From positions 176,312-240,311 of the forward strand of contig NZ_BCWI01000002.1 in assembly GCF_001592125.1 (NCBI RefSeq): a stretch of DNA of 64,000 nucleotides. Reading direction: 5' to 3'. The notes under the pieces were generated by a model. It made no database searches. It saw only the letters and a list, made by a program, of their open reading frames with translations, and was not told where the DNA came from. This document shows positions 1 to 8,823 of this stretch, piece by piece; position 1 is the stretch's first letter, and every line of letters begins with the position of its first letter. The translations under genes were made by a program, and so were the position numbers. This DNA is from Microbacterium hominis NBRC 15708. GTDB lineage: Bacteria; Actinomycetota; Actinomycetes; Actinomycetales; Microbacteriaceae.

Positions 1-296
1 AACGCGCTGCCGTAGGCGATCACCGTGCCCGCGGCATCCACCGCCAGCACCGTGTCGCGGGTGTGGTCGATGTGCGGCAGGTCGAAGGTGTCCGCGACCT
101 CCTGGCGGGGCGTCGTCCACGTCGGGTGGTCGATGCGCTCGGCCGCGACCATGACGGCGTGAAGCGCGTCGATGTCGTCCGCCGTGGCGGTCCGCCAGGC
201 GGCGACCTCGGGATGCCGCGGCGGCAGCGGACCGGCGTCGACACCGGCCTCGCGCTGCAACCGGTGGATGCGCTCGATCAGGGACGTCTCGCTCAC
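1..296 (-). CDS. GNAT-family N-acetyltransferase, N-terminal part (runs off window)
   Basis: About 98 codons are visible, read from a GTG at 296 to the window edge. The translation begins VSETSLIERIHRLQREAG and contains ADDIDALHAVMVAAERIDHP followed by VLAVDAAGTVIAYGSA, the first strands of a GNAT acyl-CoA-dependent acetyltransferase fold; the acetyl-CoA-binding motif lies beyond the edge. A TACGGT hexamer (303-308) sits exactly 6 nt before the GTG, which favours a leaderless transcript and this start over the GTG at 299. The gene occupies the place where truA often follows rplQ. The substrate cannot be inferred. Confidence 0.65.
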   Translation of the reverse strand, partial: MSETSLIERIHRLQREAGVDAGPLPPRHPEVAAWRTATADDIDALHAVMVAAERIDHPTWTTPRQEVADTFDLPHIDHTRDTVLAVDAAGTVIAYGSA

Positions 297-302
297 CACA
301 CC

Positions 303-308
303 ACCGTA
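303..308 (-). promoter_or_regulatory. -10 hexamer TACGGT, leaderless promoter of the GNAT gene
   Basis: TACGGT on the minus strand lies 6 nt before the GTG at 296. The same TANNNT-N6-start geometry recurs at eight other genes here. No convincing -35 is seen. Confidence 0.45.
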
Positions 309-364
309 GCGGGGCGCAGGACGGTTCGCGGGCCGGCGCCGCGCCGCGCTCCCGCCCCACGCAG

Positions 365-400
365 CGAGGCCCGCACCCCCGTTCCGGGGTGCGGGCCTCG
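365..400 (-). terminator. Terminator hairpin downstream of rplQ
   Basis: A perfect 15-bp GC-rich stem (365-379 with 386-400) and a 6-nt loop lie just after the rplQ stop codon. It closes the alpha-group transcript. There is no strong T-run, as is common in actinobacteria. Confidence 0.8.
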
Positions 401-414
401 CGACAGCGTTCGCC

Positions 415-1002
415 TTACTTGGTGGCGTCCTCGGCGGCGGCCTCCGCGGCCGCGCCCTCCTCGGGCGACTCGGCGCCGGCAGCGGCGGCGTCGTCCGTGG
501 CGACCTCGTCAGCGGCGTCCTGAGCCTCGTCGGCCTCGGCGACGGCCTCGGTCGCGGCCTCCTCGGCGGCGTCCTCGTCCTTCGCCGGGGCGGCGACGGG
601 AGCCGCGGCGGCCGACTTCTTGGCCGACTTCGGCTTCGGGTTGACGGGCTCGAGCACGAGCTCGATCACGGCCATGGGGGCGTTGTCGCCCTTGCGGTTG
701 CCGATCTTCGTGATGCGGGTGTAGCCGCCCTCGCGCTCGGCGACGAGCGGAGCGATCTCGGCGAACAGCACGTGCACCGCATCCTTGTTGCCGATGACCG
801 ACAGCACGCGACGGCGAGCGTGCAGGTCGCCGCGCTTGGCGAAGGTGACGAGACGCTCGGCGAGCGGACGCAGGCGCTTGGCCTTGGTCTCGGTCGTCGT
901 GATCGACTTGTGCGTGAACAGGGCGGCGGCCAGGTTGGCCAGCAGCAGACGCTCGTGGGCGGGGCCGCCTCCGAGGCGGGGACCCTTGGTTGGCTTGGGC
1001 AT
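415..1002 (-). CDS. rplQ: 50S ribosomal protein L17 with long acidic C-terminal tail
   Basis: This 195-residue protein begins [34 protein letters not shown], the classic L17 core (about residues 1-120), a large-subunit protein near the exit tunnel. The last ~70 residues form a low-complexity Ala/Glu/Asp tail, so it is much longer than the 120-130 residue bacterial norm. The gene is last in the alpha group after rpoA and is followed at once by a strong hairpin. The tail composition (acidic, Ala-rich) is opposite to the Lys/Ala-rich extension of L15 in the same region. Confidence 0.97.
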   Translation of the reverse strand: MPKPTKGPRLGGGPAHERLLLANLAAALFTHKSITTTETKAKRLRPLAERLVTFAKRGDLHARRRVLSVIGNKDAVHVLFAEIAPLVAEREGGYTRITKIGNRKGDNAPMAVIELVLEPVNPKPKSAKKSAAAAPVAAPAKDEDAAEEAATEAVAEADEAQDAADEVATDDAAAAGAESPEEGAAAEAAAEDATK

Positions 1003-1085
1003 ATCAGTTACTCCAGAGGAAAAGTGTCAGCGAACCGGTCGGGGCCGGAGCGCGCAGAAGGTCTTGCCGGTGCGAGCGCGGAGGC

Positions 1086-2075
1086 TCAGAGGGCCTCGTC
1101 GTCGTAGCCGCCGTAGAAGTGCGCGCCGTCGAACCCGGGGACCGAGTCCTTCAGCGACAGGCCGAGCGAGACGAGCTTGTCGCGCACCTCGTCGACCGAC
1201 TTCTGACCGAAGTTGCGGATGTTCATCAGCTGCGTCTCGGAGAGGGCGACCAGCTCGGACACCGTGTTGATGCCCTCGCGCTTGAGGCAGTTGTACGAAC
1301 GCACCGACAGATCGAGGTCCTCGATCGGCATCGACAGCTCGTTGGTGAGCACCTCGGCGACCGGCGCGGGGCCGATCTCGATGCCCTCGGCCTCGACGTT
1401 CAGCTCGCGGGCGAGACCGAACAGCTCGGTGAGCGTGCGACCGGCCGACGCGACGGCGTCGCGCGGCGAGATCGACGGCTTGGCCTCGACGTCCAGGACG
1501 AGCTTGTCGAAGTCGGTGCGCTCACCGGCACGCGTGGCGTCGACGCGGTACGACACCTTCAGCACGGGCGAGTAGATCGAGTCGATCGGGATCTGACCGG
1601 CCTCGGCGTACTCGTTGCGGTTCTGCGTGGCCGACACGTAGCCGCGGCCGCGCTCGATCGTGAGCTCGAGCTCGAACTTCGCCGAGTCGTTGAGCGTCGC
1701 GATGACCAGCTCGGGGTTGTGCACCTCGACACCCGCCGGAGCGGAGATGTCGGCGGCGGTGACCTCGCCGGCGCCGGTCTTGCGCAGGTACGCCGTGATC
1801 GGCTCGTCGCGCTCGGACGAGACGACGAGCTGCTTGATGTTGAGGATGATCTCGGTGACATCCTCCTTCACACCCGGGATGGTGCTGAACTCGTGCAGCA
1901 CGCCGTCGATGCGGATGCTGGTGACAGCCGCACCGGGGATCGAGGACAGCAGGCTGCGGCGCAGCGCGTTGCCGATCGTGTAGCCGAAGCCGGGCTCCAG
2001 CGGCTCGATGACGAAGCGGCTGCGGAACTCGCCGATCTTCTCCTCGGTCAGAGTGGGACGCTGTGCAATGAGCAC
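1086..2075 (-). CDS. rpoA: DNA-directed RNA polymerase subunit alpha
   Basis: This 329-residue protein has the alpha N-terminal dimerisation domain ([20 protein letters not shown] near residues 22-41, which nucleates RNAP assembly) and the C-terminal domain ([20 protein letters not shown], then [15 protein letters not shown]) that contacts UP elements and activators. The length is normal. It lies between rpsK and rplQ, the usual alpha-group order. The C-terminus ends in an acidic/aromatic stretch ([11 protein letters not shown]). Confidence 0.98.
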   Translation of the reverse strand: MLIAQRPTLTEEKIGEFRSRFVIEPLEPGFGYTIGNALRRSLLSSIPGAAVTSIRIDGVLHEFSTIPGVKEDVTEIILNIKQLVVSSERDEPITAYLRKTGAGEVTAADISAPAGVEVHNPELVIATLNDSAKFELELTIERGRGYVSATQNRNEYAEAGQIPIDSIYSPVLKVSYRVDATRAGERTDFDKLVLDVEAKPSISPRDAVASAGRTLTELFGLARELNVEAEGIEIGPAPVAEVLTNELSMPIEDLDLSVRSYNCLKREGINTVSELVALSETQLMNIRNFGQKSVDEVRDKLVSLGLSLKDSVPGFDGAHFYGGYDDEAL

Positions 2076-2195
2076 TATGTGTTCCTTTCCGTCACGTGCC
2101 CGCTATATGACACGTGCGATTGCAAGAGGTGTTGAGTTTTCAAAGACGACGGATGCCGGGTGCCGCCCGCGATGCGGGGGCACCCGGCCCGGAAG

Positions 2196-2594
2196 TCAGA
2201 CGCGGCGACGCTTCGGCGGACGGCAGCCGTTGTGCGCCTGCGGGGTGACGTCGGAGATCGACCCCACCTCGAGGCCGGCGGCCTGCAGCGAGCGGATCGC
2301 GGTCTCGCGGCCCGAACCCGGGCCCTTCACGAAGACGTCCACCTTCTTGACGCCGTGCTCGGCGGCCTGGCGGGCGGCCGACTCGGCAGCCATGCCGGCG
2401 GCGTACGGGGTCGACTTGCGCGAGCCCTTGAAGCCCACCCCACCCGAGGACGCCCAGCTGATGACGGCGCCCGAGGGGTCGGTGATCGAGACGATCGTGT
2501 TGTTGAACGTCGACTTGATGTGGGCCTGGCCCAGCGCGATGTTCTTCTTTTCCTTGCGGCGCGGCTTGCGCGCAGCGGTCTTGGCCTGTGCCAT
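2196..2594 (-). CDS. rpsK: 30S ribosomal protein S11
   Basis: This 132-residue protein carries the S11 signature ([36 protein letters not shown]) and ends [11 protein letters not shown]11 sits on the small-subunit platform near the E site and the 3' end of 16S rRNA. The N-terminus has the basic [17 protein letters not shown] segment typical of actinobacteria. It is 36 nt downstream of rpsM and about 120 nt upstream of rpoA. Confidence 0.98.
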   Translation of the reverse strand: MAQAKTAARKPRRKEKKNIALGQAHIKSTFNNTIVSITDPSGAVISWASSGGVGFKGSRKSTPYAAGMAAESAARQAAEHGVKKVDVFVKGPGSGRETAIRSLQAAGLEVGSISDVTPQAHNGCRPPKRRRV

Positions 2595-2630
2595 GTGTCT
2601 GTTCTCCTAAACCTGTACCGGGGGCCGCGC

Positions 2631-3011
2631 TTACTTGCGGCCGGCCTTCTTCTTGCCGGCGACGGTGCGCTTCGGGCCCTTGCGGGTACGCGCGTTGGTC
2701 TTGGTGCGCTGACCGCGCACCGGAAGGCCGCGGCGGTGGCGCAGACCCTCGTACGAGCCGATCTCGACCTTGCGGCGGATGTCGGCGGCGACCTCGCGGC
2801 GCAGGTCACCCTCCACCTTGTAGTTGCCTTCGATGTAGTCGCGCAGGGCGACCAGCTGGTCGTCGGTGAGGTCCTTGACGCGGATCGACTCGTCGATCTC
2901 GGTGGCCTTGAGGATCTCGACCGAACGCGTACGGCCGATGCCGTAGATGTAGGTGAGGGCGATCACCACGCGCTTGTCGCGCGGGATGTCGACGCCGGCA
3001 AGACGTGCCAT
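2631..3011 (-). CDS. rpsM: 30S ribosomal protein S13
   Basis: The ATG at 3011 gives a 126-residue S13 ([30 protein letters not shown] at the N-terminus; [24 protein letters not shown] near the C-terminus). S13 forms bridge B1 in the small-subunit head and contacts P-site tRNA. The start is fixed by homology and by an upstream AGGAGA. Longer readings upstream only run into the repeat element that separates rpsM from rpmJ. Confidence 0.98.
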   Translation of the reverse strand: MARLAGVDIPRDKRVVIALTYIYGIGRTRSVEILKATEIDESIRVKDLTDDQLVALRDYIEGNYKVEGDLRREVAADIRRKVEIGSYEGLRHRRGLPVRGQRTKTNARTRKGPKRTVAGKKKAGRK

Positions 3012-3150
3012 GCGGGTTCTCCTAGGAGTAGTGGAGGTGTGGAACAGGATCGGTGCCCGGGCCTCCGCCCGAGGTGTCCCCTCCGAAGAGGTTCTGACCC
3101 TGCAATGTGCTGACCGTTGCCGGTCGGTGTGCGAGCGTCGCGTCGCCCCC

Positions 3151-3310
3151 GACCATCCGGTCGTCGAGCGAGCGCAGCGAGTCGAAACGCGCCGTTCGCG
3201 GACCATCCGGTCGTTGAGCGAGCGCAGCGAGTCGAAACGCGCCGTTCGCGGTATGGAGTTGTGTCTTCGTACTGAGGTGTCGAATCGGCCCTGCGGGCCT
3301 CGCTCACCCT
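3151..3310. repeat. Repeat family A: 50-bp tandem duplication plus inverted partner
   Basis: Two 50-bp units (3151-3200 and 3201-3250) differ by one base and each contains the core GAGCGAGCGCAGCGAGTCGA. A degenerate inverted partner lies at about 3280-3308, so a long hairpin can form between rpmJ and rpsM. The same core occurs at 23199-23231 and 57661-57692. This fills the 314-nt gap between rpmJ and rpsM. Confidence 0.85.
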
Positions 3311-3325
3311 TGAGTCGCGAGCGAC

Positions 3326-3442
3326 TCAGCCCTGGCGCTGCTTGTGACGCGGGTTCGACTTGCAGATGACCATGACGCGACCGTGGCGACGGATGACCTT
3401 GCAGTGGTCGCAGATGGGCTTGACGGAGGGGTTGACCTTCAT
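3326..3442 (-). CDS. rpmJ: 50S ribosomal protein L36
   Basis: This 38-residue protein starts [21 protein letters not shown] and ends [12 protein letters not shown]. The Cys/His pattern (C11, C14, C27, H33) is the zinc-binding type of L36. It lies between infA and rpsM, the standard position. L36 is the smallest large-subunit protein and stabilises 23S rRNA folding. Confidence 0.96.
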   Translation of the reverse strand: MKVNPSVKPICDHCKVIRRHGRVMVICKSNPRHKQRQG

Positions 3443-3515
3443 GATGTTTCCTGTTCGCTGTCTTCGAGTCGCGCAGATGCCGCAGCATCCGCCCGCTCGT
3501 TACTTCTCGACCGGT

Positions 3516-3737
3516 CTAGCGGTAGCGATAGACGATGCGACCGCGCGTGAGGTCGTAGGGCGAGAGCTCCACGACGACGCGGTCTTCGGGGATGATGCGG
3601 ATGTAGTTCTGCCGCATCTTGCCGGAGATCGTGGCGAGAACCTTGTGTCCGTTCGTGAGCTCAACGCGGAACATCGCGTTGGGCAGCGCCTCGGACACGA
3701 CGCCCTCGATTTCGATGACACCGTCTTTCTTAGCCAT
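3516..3737 (-). CDS. infA: Translation initiation factor IF-1
   Basis: The ATG at 3737 gives the canonical 73-residue IF-1 ([20 protein letters not shown] to [13 protein letters not shown]), a single OB-fold that occupies the 30S A site during initiation. The 102-residue reading from an upstream start is not supported by homology. It heads the alpha group (infA-rpmJ-rpsM-rpsK-rpoA-rplQ). The upstream neighbour is the DsbA-like gene, whose terminator (3843-3877) separates it from infA, so infA probably has its own promoter in 3738-3842. Confidence 0.98.
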   Translation of the reverse strand: MAKKDGVIEIEGVVSEALPNAMFRVELTNGHKVLATISGKMRQNYIRIIPEDRVVVELSPYDLTRGRIVYRYR

Positions 3738-3842
3738 AGCCTCGCTGACGCTTGAGCAGACCGGTCGGTCTGCGGTGAGTGGGATGTGGTGCGGCGACAC
3801 GCCAATGAAGGCGCAAGGCACCAAAGATTCAGTGTACGTGAT

Positions 3843-3877
3843 AGGGGGCCGGACGGCAAACTGCCGTCCGGCCCCCT
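3843..3877 (-). terminator. Terminator hairpin downstream of the DsbA-like gene
   Basis: A perfect 16-bp stem (3843-3858 with 3862-3877) and a 3-nt loop lie 18 nt after the stop at 3895. It isolates the infA group from upstream transcription. Confidence 0.8.
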
Positions 3878-3894
3878 CCCCGTCGTCGCGGTGC

Positions 3895-4581
3895 TTACTG
3901 GAACAGCGTCGCGAACTGGCCCTTGGCAGGGATGGTCTGGTTGGCGATGACGGTGCCGTTGACGGCCAGCGTCGGTGTGCCGATGCCGCTGGAGCCGGGC
4001 TGCACCGGCGTCTTCTCTGTCATGGCCGCCACGAACTTCGTGTACGTGCCGTCGGAGACGCAGGAGTCGATGCCCGTCACCCCGACGCTGGAGGCGACAT
4101 CGAGGATCTGCTGGTCGGTGAGACCCGTGGAGTTCTCCTCCGGCTGCGCCTTGAAGAGGGCCTGCATGAAGGTCACGGCCTTGTCGGGATCGGCCTCGGC
4201 GACGCAGTACATCGCGTTCGCGGCTCGCGTCGAGTACTTCGTCCCCTGCGAGTAGCGGTCGAGGATCGAGATGGGGTGGATGTTGAGCGTGATCGTGCCG
4301 TTGTTGGCGAGATCGAGGATCTCGTCGCCGTAGGTCTGCTCGAACTGGTTGCAGATGGGGCACATGAAGTCGATGTAGGTGTCGAGCGTCTGCGAGCCCG
4401 AGCCGACCACGACGGCGCCGGTCTCCTGGTTGATGCCCGATCCGGAGGGAGCCGTGCCCGGGTCGGTCGCCGCGCGGTTCATCCACACGACCAGTGCGAC
4501 CACGAGGGCGACGATGACGACCACCGCCACGCTCACCCAGATCGCGAACCAGTTCTTCCTGCCTGCCGCTGCCTGCGCCAT
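3895..4581 (-). CDS. Membrane-anchored DsbA-family thiol:disulfide oxidoreductase
   Basis: This is a 228-residue protein from the ATG at 4581, which has a GAGGAG ribosome site about 10 nt upstream; a GTG 30 nt further upstream lacks one. A single transmembrane helix (about residues 11-34) is followed by an exported thioredoxin-like domain with the redox motif CPIC (C74-x-x-C77, in [11 protein letters not shown]) and a GTPT segment that supplies the cis-proline. The family (DsbA/DSBA-like, PF13462) oxidises or isomerises cysteine pairs in exported proteins. It is inserted between map and infA with its own terminator. Confidence 0.88.
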   Translation of the reverse strand: MAQAAAGRKNWFAIWVSVAVVVIVALVVALVVWMNRAATDPGTAPSGSGINQETGAVVVGSGSQTLDTYIDFMCPICNQFEQTYGDEILDLANNGTITLNIHPISILDRYSQGTKYSTRAANAMYCVAEADPDKAVTFMQALFKAQPEENSTGLTDQQILDVASSVGVTGIDSCVSDGTYTKFVAAMTEKTPVQPGSSGIGTPTLAVNGTVIANQTIPAKGQFATLFQ

Positions 4582-4690
4582 AGCCCGATGCCTCTCCTCG
4601 CCGCGGCCCACGCCGCCGTCGTTCTATCTTCCCCCACTCCCCCCTATGCGTTCCCCGTGAACTCCGTTACCTCGCGGCCGCCATCCCCTG

Positions 4691-4755
4691 TCCGGACCGC
4701 CCATCCGCGGACCGCACACCGCGTGCCGGTTCGCGCGCGGCGTGGCGGTTCGCGG
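4691..4755. repeat. Repeat family B, degenerate copy
   Basis: This GC-rich intergenic sequence lies just beyond the stop of the gene at 4768. It contains GTGGCGGTTCGCGGAA next to a partly complementary CGCGGACCGCACACCGCG. It matches the 3'-flanking elements at 5857, 38141 and 45193 in layout but is the weakest copy. Confidence 0.45.
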
Positions 4756-4767
4756 AAGGGGGCGGGG

Positions 4768-5754
4768 TCAGCGGGGCGGATACACCGAGAACGCCGCCAG
4801 ACGCCGGCCGAGGGCGGCGGCCGAGGTGGCGTGCGCCTTGCCCCACCGCGCGAACCGCCTGTTCGTCGTCCCCCGGATCCAGTCCTCCCGCATCTTCTCG
4901 TCGAGAACCGCCTGGGCGATGTCGACGCCGTCGCCGCGCAGCCGCGGATCGAGGTACTTGCCCTCTCCGTCATACTCTCCCCAGGCTGCGGCATCGTCGA
5001 GCCCGAAGTCCGCGTAGTACGTGCCGCCCCTCGGAGCGGGGATCGGTACCTGCAGCCGCGGCGCGGCGAATCCGAGCTCCCGCAGATACAGACGACTGAC
5101 ACTCTCCCCGGGCGACGCCGCGCGGCCGTCCGCGAGGTCGAGGATCCGCCGCGCCCGGCGCACGCCGCGGCCGCCCCGCGGCACGCGCGACGCGATGCGC
5201 GCCCGAAGGGATGCCGCGGCATCCTCGTCGTAGCGCCCCGTCGCCGGATCGTGGGCTTCGATCCGCAGGGCCGCATCGGCGAGGGCGAGTCCGGACTCCT
5301 CGGAGACTCCGCGCAGCGTGTCCGCCACGGTGCGGGGCAGCGATGTACAGCGCAGTGCGTCGCGTTCGACGATGTCGTCGTCGGGCACGGCGACCTCATG
5401 CCGCGCCACGAGCGGGTTCGACGCCCGCACGTGCCCGCTCGCCGACCGACCGCTGAGGTGGACGCGCTCGGGCTCGAGCCGGAAGAGCGGCAGTCCCCAC
5501 AGGACGGCGGCCGCCGTGTGCGAGTACACGAGGGACGAGCCGCCGCGCCGGCGCTCCTCGGCCGCGACGACGCGCATCAGCTGACGGCCTTCCGCGTAGG
5601 CGCTCCGCCAGTGCGCGGCATCCGCGTACCACCCCTGGTCGACGCGGATCAGCGTGCCCGCCCGTACCCGGGAGGTGATGTCCCGCGTGGTCAGTCCCGC
5701 CGCCTCCAGATCCGCGCGCGATCGGAGCGCGGCTCGAGCGTGTTCCGTGAGCAT
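4768..5754 (-). CDS. AbiEi-like antitoxin-domain protein with nuclease-like C-terminus
   Basis: This is a 328-residue protein from the ATG at 5754. The N-terminal ~90 residues (ARAALRSRADLEAAGLTTRDITSRVRAGTLIRVDQGWYAD) form a winged-helix domain as in AbiEi/type IV TA antitoxins. The C-terminal part (YYADFGLDDAAAWGEYDGEGKY, then EKMREDWIR) resembles DUF559/Vsr-like PD-(D/E)XK folds common in Microbacteriaceae genomes. No AbiEii nucleotidyltransferase partner is adjacent, so a working toxin-antitoxin pair is not supported. It lies between the spc-group gene map and the DsbA-like gene. The function is unknown. Confidence 0.7.
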   Translation of the reverse strand: MLTEHARAALRSRADLEAAGLTTRDITSRVRAGTLIRVDQGWYADAAHWRSAYAEGRQLMRVVAAEERRRGGSSLVYSHTAAAVLWGLPLFRLEPERVHLSGRSASGHVRASNPLVARHEVAVPDDDIVERDALRCTSLPRTVADTLRGVSEESGLALADAALRIEAHDPATGRYDEDAAASLRARIASRVPRGGRGVRRARRILDLADGRAASPGESVSRLYLRELGFAAPRLQVPIPAPRGGTYYADFGLDDAAAWGEYDGEGKYLDPRLRGDGVDIAQAVLDEKMREDWIRGTTNRRFARWGKAHATSAAALGRRLAAFSVYPPR

Positions 5755-5856
5755 GCCGCCCACCCTGCCGCGCGCCGCCTCTCCCCGGACGCACGCACCC
5801 CCGCCCCGTGCACAATCCCCCTCTCCTCCCACCTGTGGAGGACATCCCACCCCTCT

Positions 5857-5950
5857 GCCGAGCCGCTACTGGGCGGCCGAGCCGACACGGTTCGTGCGGT
5901 CCGGCGCGTGGCGGCTCGACCGCGGCGTAGCGGCTCGCGGGTGCGGGGGG
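5857..5950. repeat. Repeat family B element
   Basis: The layout is two CGAGCC-type boxes followed by two GCGGCTCG boxes in opposite orientation, able to form a long imperfect hairpin. It abuts the stop of map (5954). Confidence 0.65.
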
Positions 5951-5953
5951 GTG

Positions 5954-6784
5954 TTAGGGGATGGGGGTGGGGGTCACGTTGAAGGGGGCGAGGGATGCGG
6001 CGCCGCCGTCGGCGGCGGTCAGCACCCAGATGCCGCCCTCGTGCACGGCGACGCTGTGCTCCCAGTGACAGCCGTCGCTGCCGTCGACGGTCGTGACGGT
6101 CCAGTCGTCGTCCTCGACGTACGTCTGGTCCGAGCCGCCCGTGACCATGGGCTCGATCGCGAGGCACAGGCCCGGCCGCACGGCGGGACCGAGGTCGTCG
6201 ACCCGGTAGTTGAAGACGGTCGGGCCCTCGTGCATCCGGCGCCCGATGCCGTGACCGACGTAGTCGCGCAGGATGCCGTAGCCCTCGCCGGAGCGCTCGA
6301 TGTAGCCCTGCACGGCGTCGCCGATCTCGCCGACCCGTGCCGCGGACGCGAGCGCCGCGACGCCCGCCCAGAGCGATCCCTCCGTGACCGCCGACAAGCG
6401 CTCGCGCGCGGCCCGCACACCCGGGTCGCCCCCGGGCACCACGACCGTGATCGCCGAGTCGCCGTTCCAGCCCTTGAACTGCGCGCCGGCGTCGATCGAG
6501 ACGATGTCACCCGGCTCCAGCACGCGCCCGCCGGGGATGCCGTGGACGACCTGGTCGTTGACGGAGATGCAGGTCGTGTGCCGGTACCCGCGCACCAGCT
6601 GGAAGTTCGACTCGGCACCGCGGGCGACGATGACATCGGATGCCGCGGCATCCAGCTCTGCCGTCGTCACACCGGGGGCGACCAGCGCACGGACCGCGTC
6701 GAGCGCGGCGGCGGTGATGAGTCCCGGCTCGACCATCGAGCGCAGCTGCGCAGGGGTCTTGTACAGGGAGCGGCGCAGCCCCAT
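5954..6784 (-). CDS. map: Type I methionine aminopeptidase
   Basis: The protein is 276 residues from the ATG at 6784. It removes N-terminal Met from nascent chains. The metal ligands are visible in order: Asp in SIDAGAQFKGW, Asp in NGDSAITV, His in GHGIGRRMHEGP, Glu in AIEPMVT and Glu in HWEHSVAV; the pocket His is in GYRHTTCISVND. Its ATG shares one base with the adk stop (TGATG), so the two are translationally coupled. It ends the secY-adk-map run and is followed by a family B repeat. Confidence 0.97.
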   Translation of the reverse strand: MGLRRSLYKTPAQLRSMVEPGLITAAALDAVRALVAPGVTTAELDAAASDVIVARGAESNFQLVRGYRHTTCISVNDQVVHGIPGGRVLEPGDIVSIDAGAQFKGWNGDSAITVVVPGGDPGVRAARERLSAVTEGSLWAGVAALASAARVGEIGDAVQGYIERSGEGYGILRDYVGHGIGRRMHEGPTVFNYRVDDLGPAVRPGLCLAIEPMVTGGSDQTYVEDDDWTVTTVDGSDGCHWEHSVAVHEGGIWVLTAADGGAASLAPFNVTPTPIP

Positions 6785-7380
6785 CAGAGCGCGGCGGCCG
6801 TGATGCCGCGCTCCGTCAGCGCGGCGGTAATGCGTGCGTAGACCTCGTCCAACGTGCCGACGCCGTCGATCTGGTCGACGATGCCGCGCTGGCGGTACAC
6901 GTCGAGGATCGGGGCCGTCTCGGACTCGTAGATCGCTAGGCGCTTGGCGATCGACTCCTCGTTGTCGTCCGCGCGGCCCTGCTCGGTCGCGCGCAGCGAC
7001 AGACGCTGGATCGACTCCTCGCGCGGCACGACCAGCTCGATGACCGCGGTCAGCGGCTCGTCGCGCGCGTCGAGGAACGCGTCGAGGTCGCCGACCTGAC
7101 CGAGGTTGCGCGGGTAGCCGTCGAGCAGGAAGCCCGCCGCAGCATCCGGCTGCGCCAGCCGGTCGCGGACGATCTCGCCCGTCAGCTCGTCGGGCACCAG
7201 ATCGCCGGCGTCGATGATGGCCTTGACCTTCAGACCCAGCTCGGTGCCGTCCTTCACGTTGGCGCGGAAGACGTCGCCCGTCGAGACGGCGGGGATGCCG
7301 AGGGCCTCGGCCACCCGCACGCCCTGCGTGCCCTTGCCGGAGCCCTGCGGGCCGATGATGAGCAGTCGCGCAGCGGTCAT
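6784..7380 (-). CDS. adk: Adenylate kinase, short form
   Basis: This 198-residue enzyme interconverts ATP + AMP and 2 ADP. The P-loop is GPQGSGKGT (residues 10-18), the AMP-binding segment is STGDVFRANV, and DGYPRN follows. The LID is the short, zinc-free type, matching the length. The start overlaps the secY stop by 4 nt (ATGA) and the stop overlaps the map start, giving tight coupling within secY-adk-map. Confidence 0.97.
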   Translation of the reverse strand: MTAARLLIIGPQGSGKGTQGVRVAEALGIPAVSTGDVFRANVKDGTELGLKVKAIIDAGDLVPDELTGEIVRDRLAQPDAAAGFLLDGYPRNLGQVGDLDAFLDARDEPLTAVIELVVPREESIQRLSLRATEQGRADDNEESIAKRLAIYESETAPILDVYRQRGIVDQIDGVGTLDEVYARITAALTERGITAAAL

Positions 7381-8714
7381 CGCAGCAGCCCTTCGTAGTG
7401 GCGCTGCTGCAGCTGCGCGTCGATCTGCTTGACCGTCTCCAGACCCACACCGACGATGATGAGGATCGACGCGCCGCCGAACGGGAAGTTCTGGTTGGCG
7501 CTGACGGTGGCAAGCGCCACGAGCGGCAGCAACGCGATGAGACCGAGGTAGATCGAGCCCGGCAGCGTGATGCGCGTCAGGACGTAGTCGAGATACTCCG
7601 CCGTGGGGCGACCGGCCCGGATGCCGGGGATGAAGCCGCCGTACTTCTTCATGTTGTCGGCGACCTCGACGGGGTTGAAGGTGATCGCGACGTAGAAGTA
7701 GGTGAAGCCGACGATGAGCAGGAAGTACAGCAGCATGTAGAGCGGGTGATCGCCCTTCGTGAGGTACTGCTGGATCCAGGTCACCCAGCCCGGGATGTTG
7801 CCGTTCGCGTCGGGCGTCTGGTTGAACTGGGCGATCAGCGCGGGGATGTACAGCAGCGACGAGGCGAAGATGACCGGGACGACACCCGCCATGTTCACCT
7901 TGATCGGGATGTACGTGTTCGTCCCACCGAGCGTGCGCCGGCCGACCATCCGCTTCGCGTACTGCACCGGGATGCGCCGCTGGGACTGCTCGACGAACAC
8001 CACGAGGGCCACGACGACGATGCCGACCGCGAGCACCAGGAGGAAGACCTCGAAGCCGCGCGAGGTGGCGATGGCCCACATCGCGGCCGGGAACTGCGCC
8101 GCGATCGAGGTGAAGATGAGGATCGACATGCCGTTGCCGACGCCGCGCTCGGTGACGAGCTCGGCGAACCACATGATGAGGCCGGTGCCGGCGGTCAGCG
8201 TGATGATCATCAGCAGCTGCGCCCACCACACGTCGTTGGTCAGCAGGGCGTTGCACTCCGCGATGCCCGTCGTGCCGAACAGCTGACCGGAGCGGGCCAC
8301 CGTGACCAGCGTGGTCGACTGCAGCAGCGCGAGCGCGATCGTGAGGTAGCGGGTGTACTGCGTGAGGCGGGCCTGACCGGACTGCCCCTCCTTGTACAGC
8401 GCCTCGAAGTGGGGGATGACGACGCGCAGCAGCTGCACGATGATCGTCGCCGTGATGTAGGGCATGACCCCCAGGGCGAAGATCGACAGCTGCAGGAGGG
8501 CGCCGCCGGAGAAGAGGTTGACCAGGGAGAGCAGGCCCTCACTGGCCGATCCGGTCTGCTGCAGGCAGGACTGGACGTTCGGGAAGCTCACGAAGGGCGC
8601 CGGGATGTGCGCACCGAGGCGGTAGATGGCGATGATCGCGAGAGTGAAGCCGATCTTCCGCCGGAGGTCCGGGGTGCGGAAGACCCGCGCGATGGCGCTG
8701 ACGGCGCTGAACAA
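7377..8714 (-). CDS. secY: Preprotein translocase channel subunit SecY
   Basis: This 445-residue integral membrane protein has about ten transmembrane helices and is the protein-conducting channel. The N-terminus FSAVSAIARVFRTPDLRRKIGFTL and the plug/TM2 region (FSGGALLQLSIFALGVMPYI) are canonical, and the cytosolic loop with KRMVGRRTLGGTNTYIPIKVN is present. The start is a TTG at 8714, preceded by GGAGGA at a good spacing. A strong hairpin separates it from rplO, so expression may depend on readthrough or an internal promoter that I could not identify. Confidence 0.97.
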   Translation of the reverse strand: MFSAVSAIARVFRTPDLRRKIGFTLAIIAIYRLGAHIPAPFVSFPNVQSCLQQTGSASEGLLSLVNLFSGGALLQLSIFALGVMPYITATIIVQLLRVVIPHFEALYKEGQSGQARLTQYTRYLTIALALLQSTTLVTVARSGQLFGTTGIAECNALLTNDVWWAQLLMIITLTAGTGLIMWFAELVTERGVGNGMSILIFTSIAAQFPAAMWAIATSRGFEVFLLVLAVGIVVVALVVFVEQSQRRIPVQYAKRMVGRRTLGGTNTYIPIKVNMAGVVPVIFASSLLYIPALIAQFNQTPDANGNIPGWVTWIQQYLTKGDHPLYMLLYFLLIVGFTYFYVAITFNPVEVADNMKKYGGFIPGIRAGRPTAEYLDYVLTRITLPGSIYLGLIALLPLVALATVSANQNFPFGGASILIIVGVGLETVKQIDAQLQQRHYEGLLR

Positions 8715-8785
8715 AAGGATTTCCTCCAGTGAGCTGACCGGTGTCTCGAGACGCGTCCGAGGACACCGCTTCCAGAGTACGGCAA

Positions 8786-8815
8786 CAGGGGCCGGAGGCT
8801 CGCCTCCGGCCCCTG
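8786..8815 (-). terminator. Hairpin between rplO and secY
   Basis: A perfect 14-bp stem (8786-8799 with 8802-8815) lies just after the rplO stop. It may be a terminator or an attenuator splitting the spc group. Confidence 0.7.
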
Positions 8816-8823
8816 CCGTGGAA

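Noticed and set aside
3151..3250. Tandem 50-bp units as CRISPR or origin iterons
   Set aside because: Only two units without spacers; the same core forms inverted pairs elsewhere, so it is a dispersed repeat.
4768..5754. Complete AbiE phage-defence system
   Set aside because: No AbiEii nucleotidyltransferase gene is beside it, and such stand-alone genes are common in this family.
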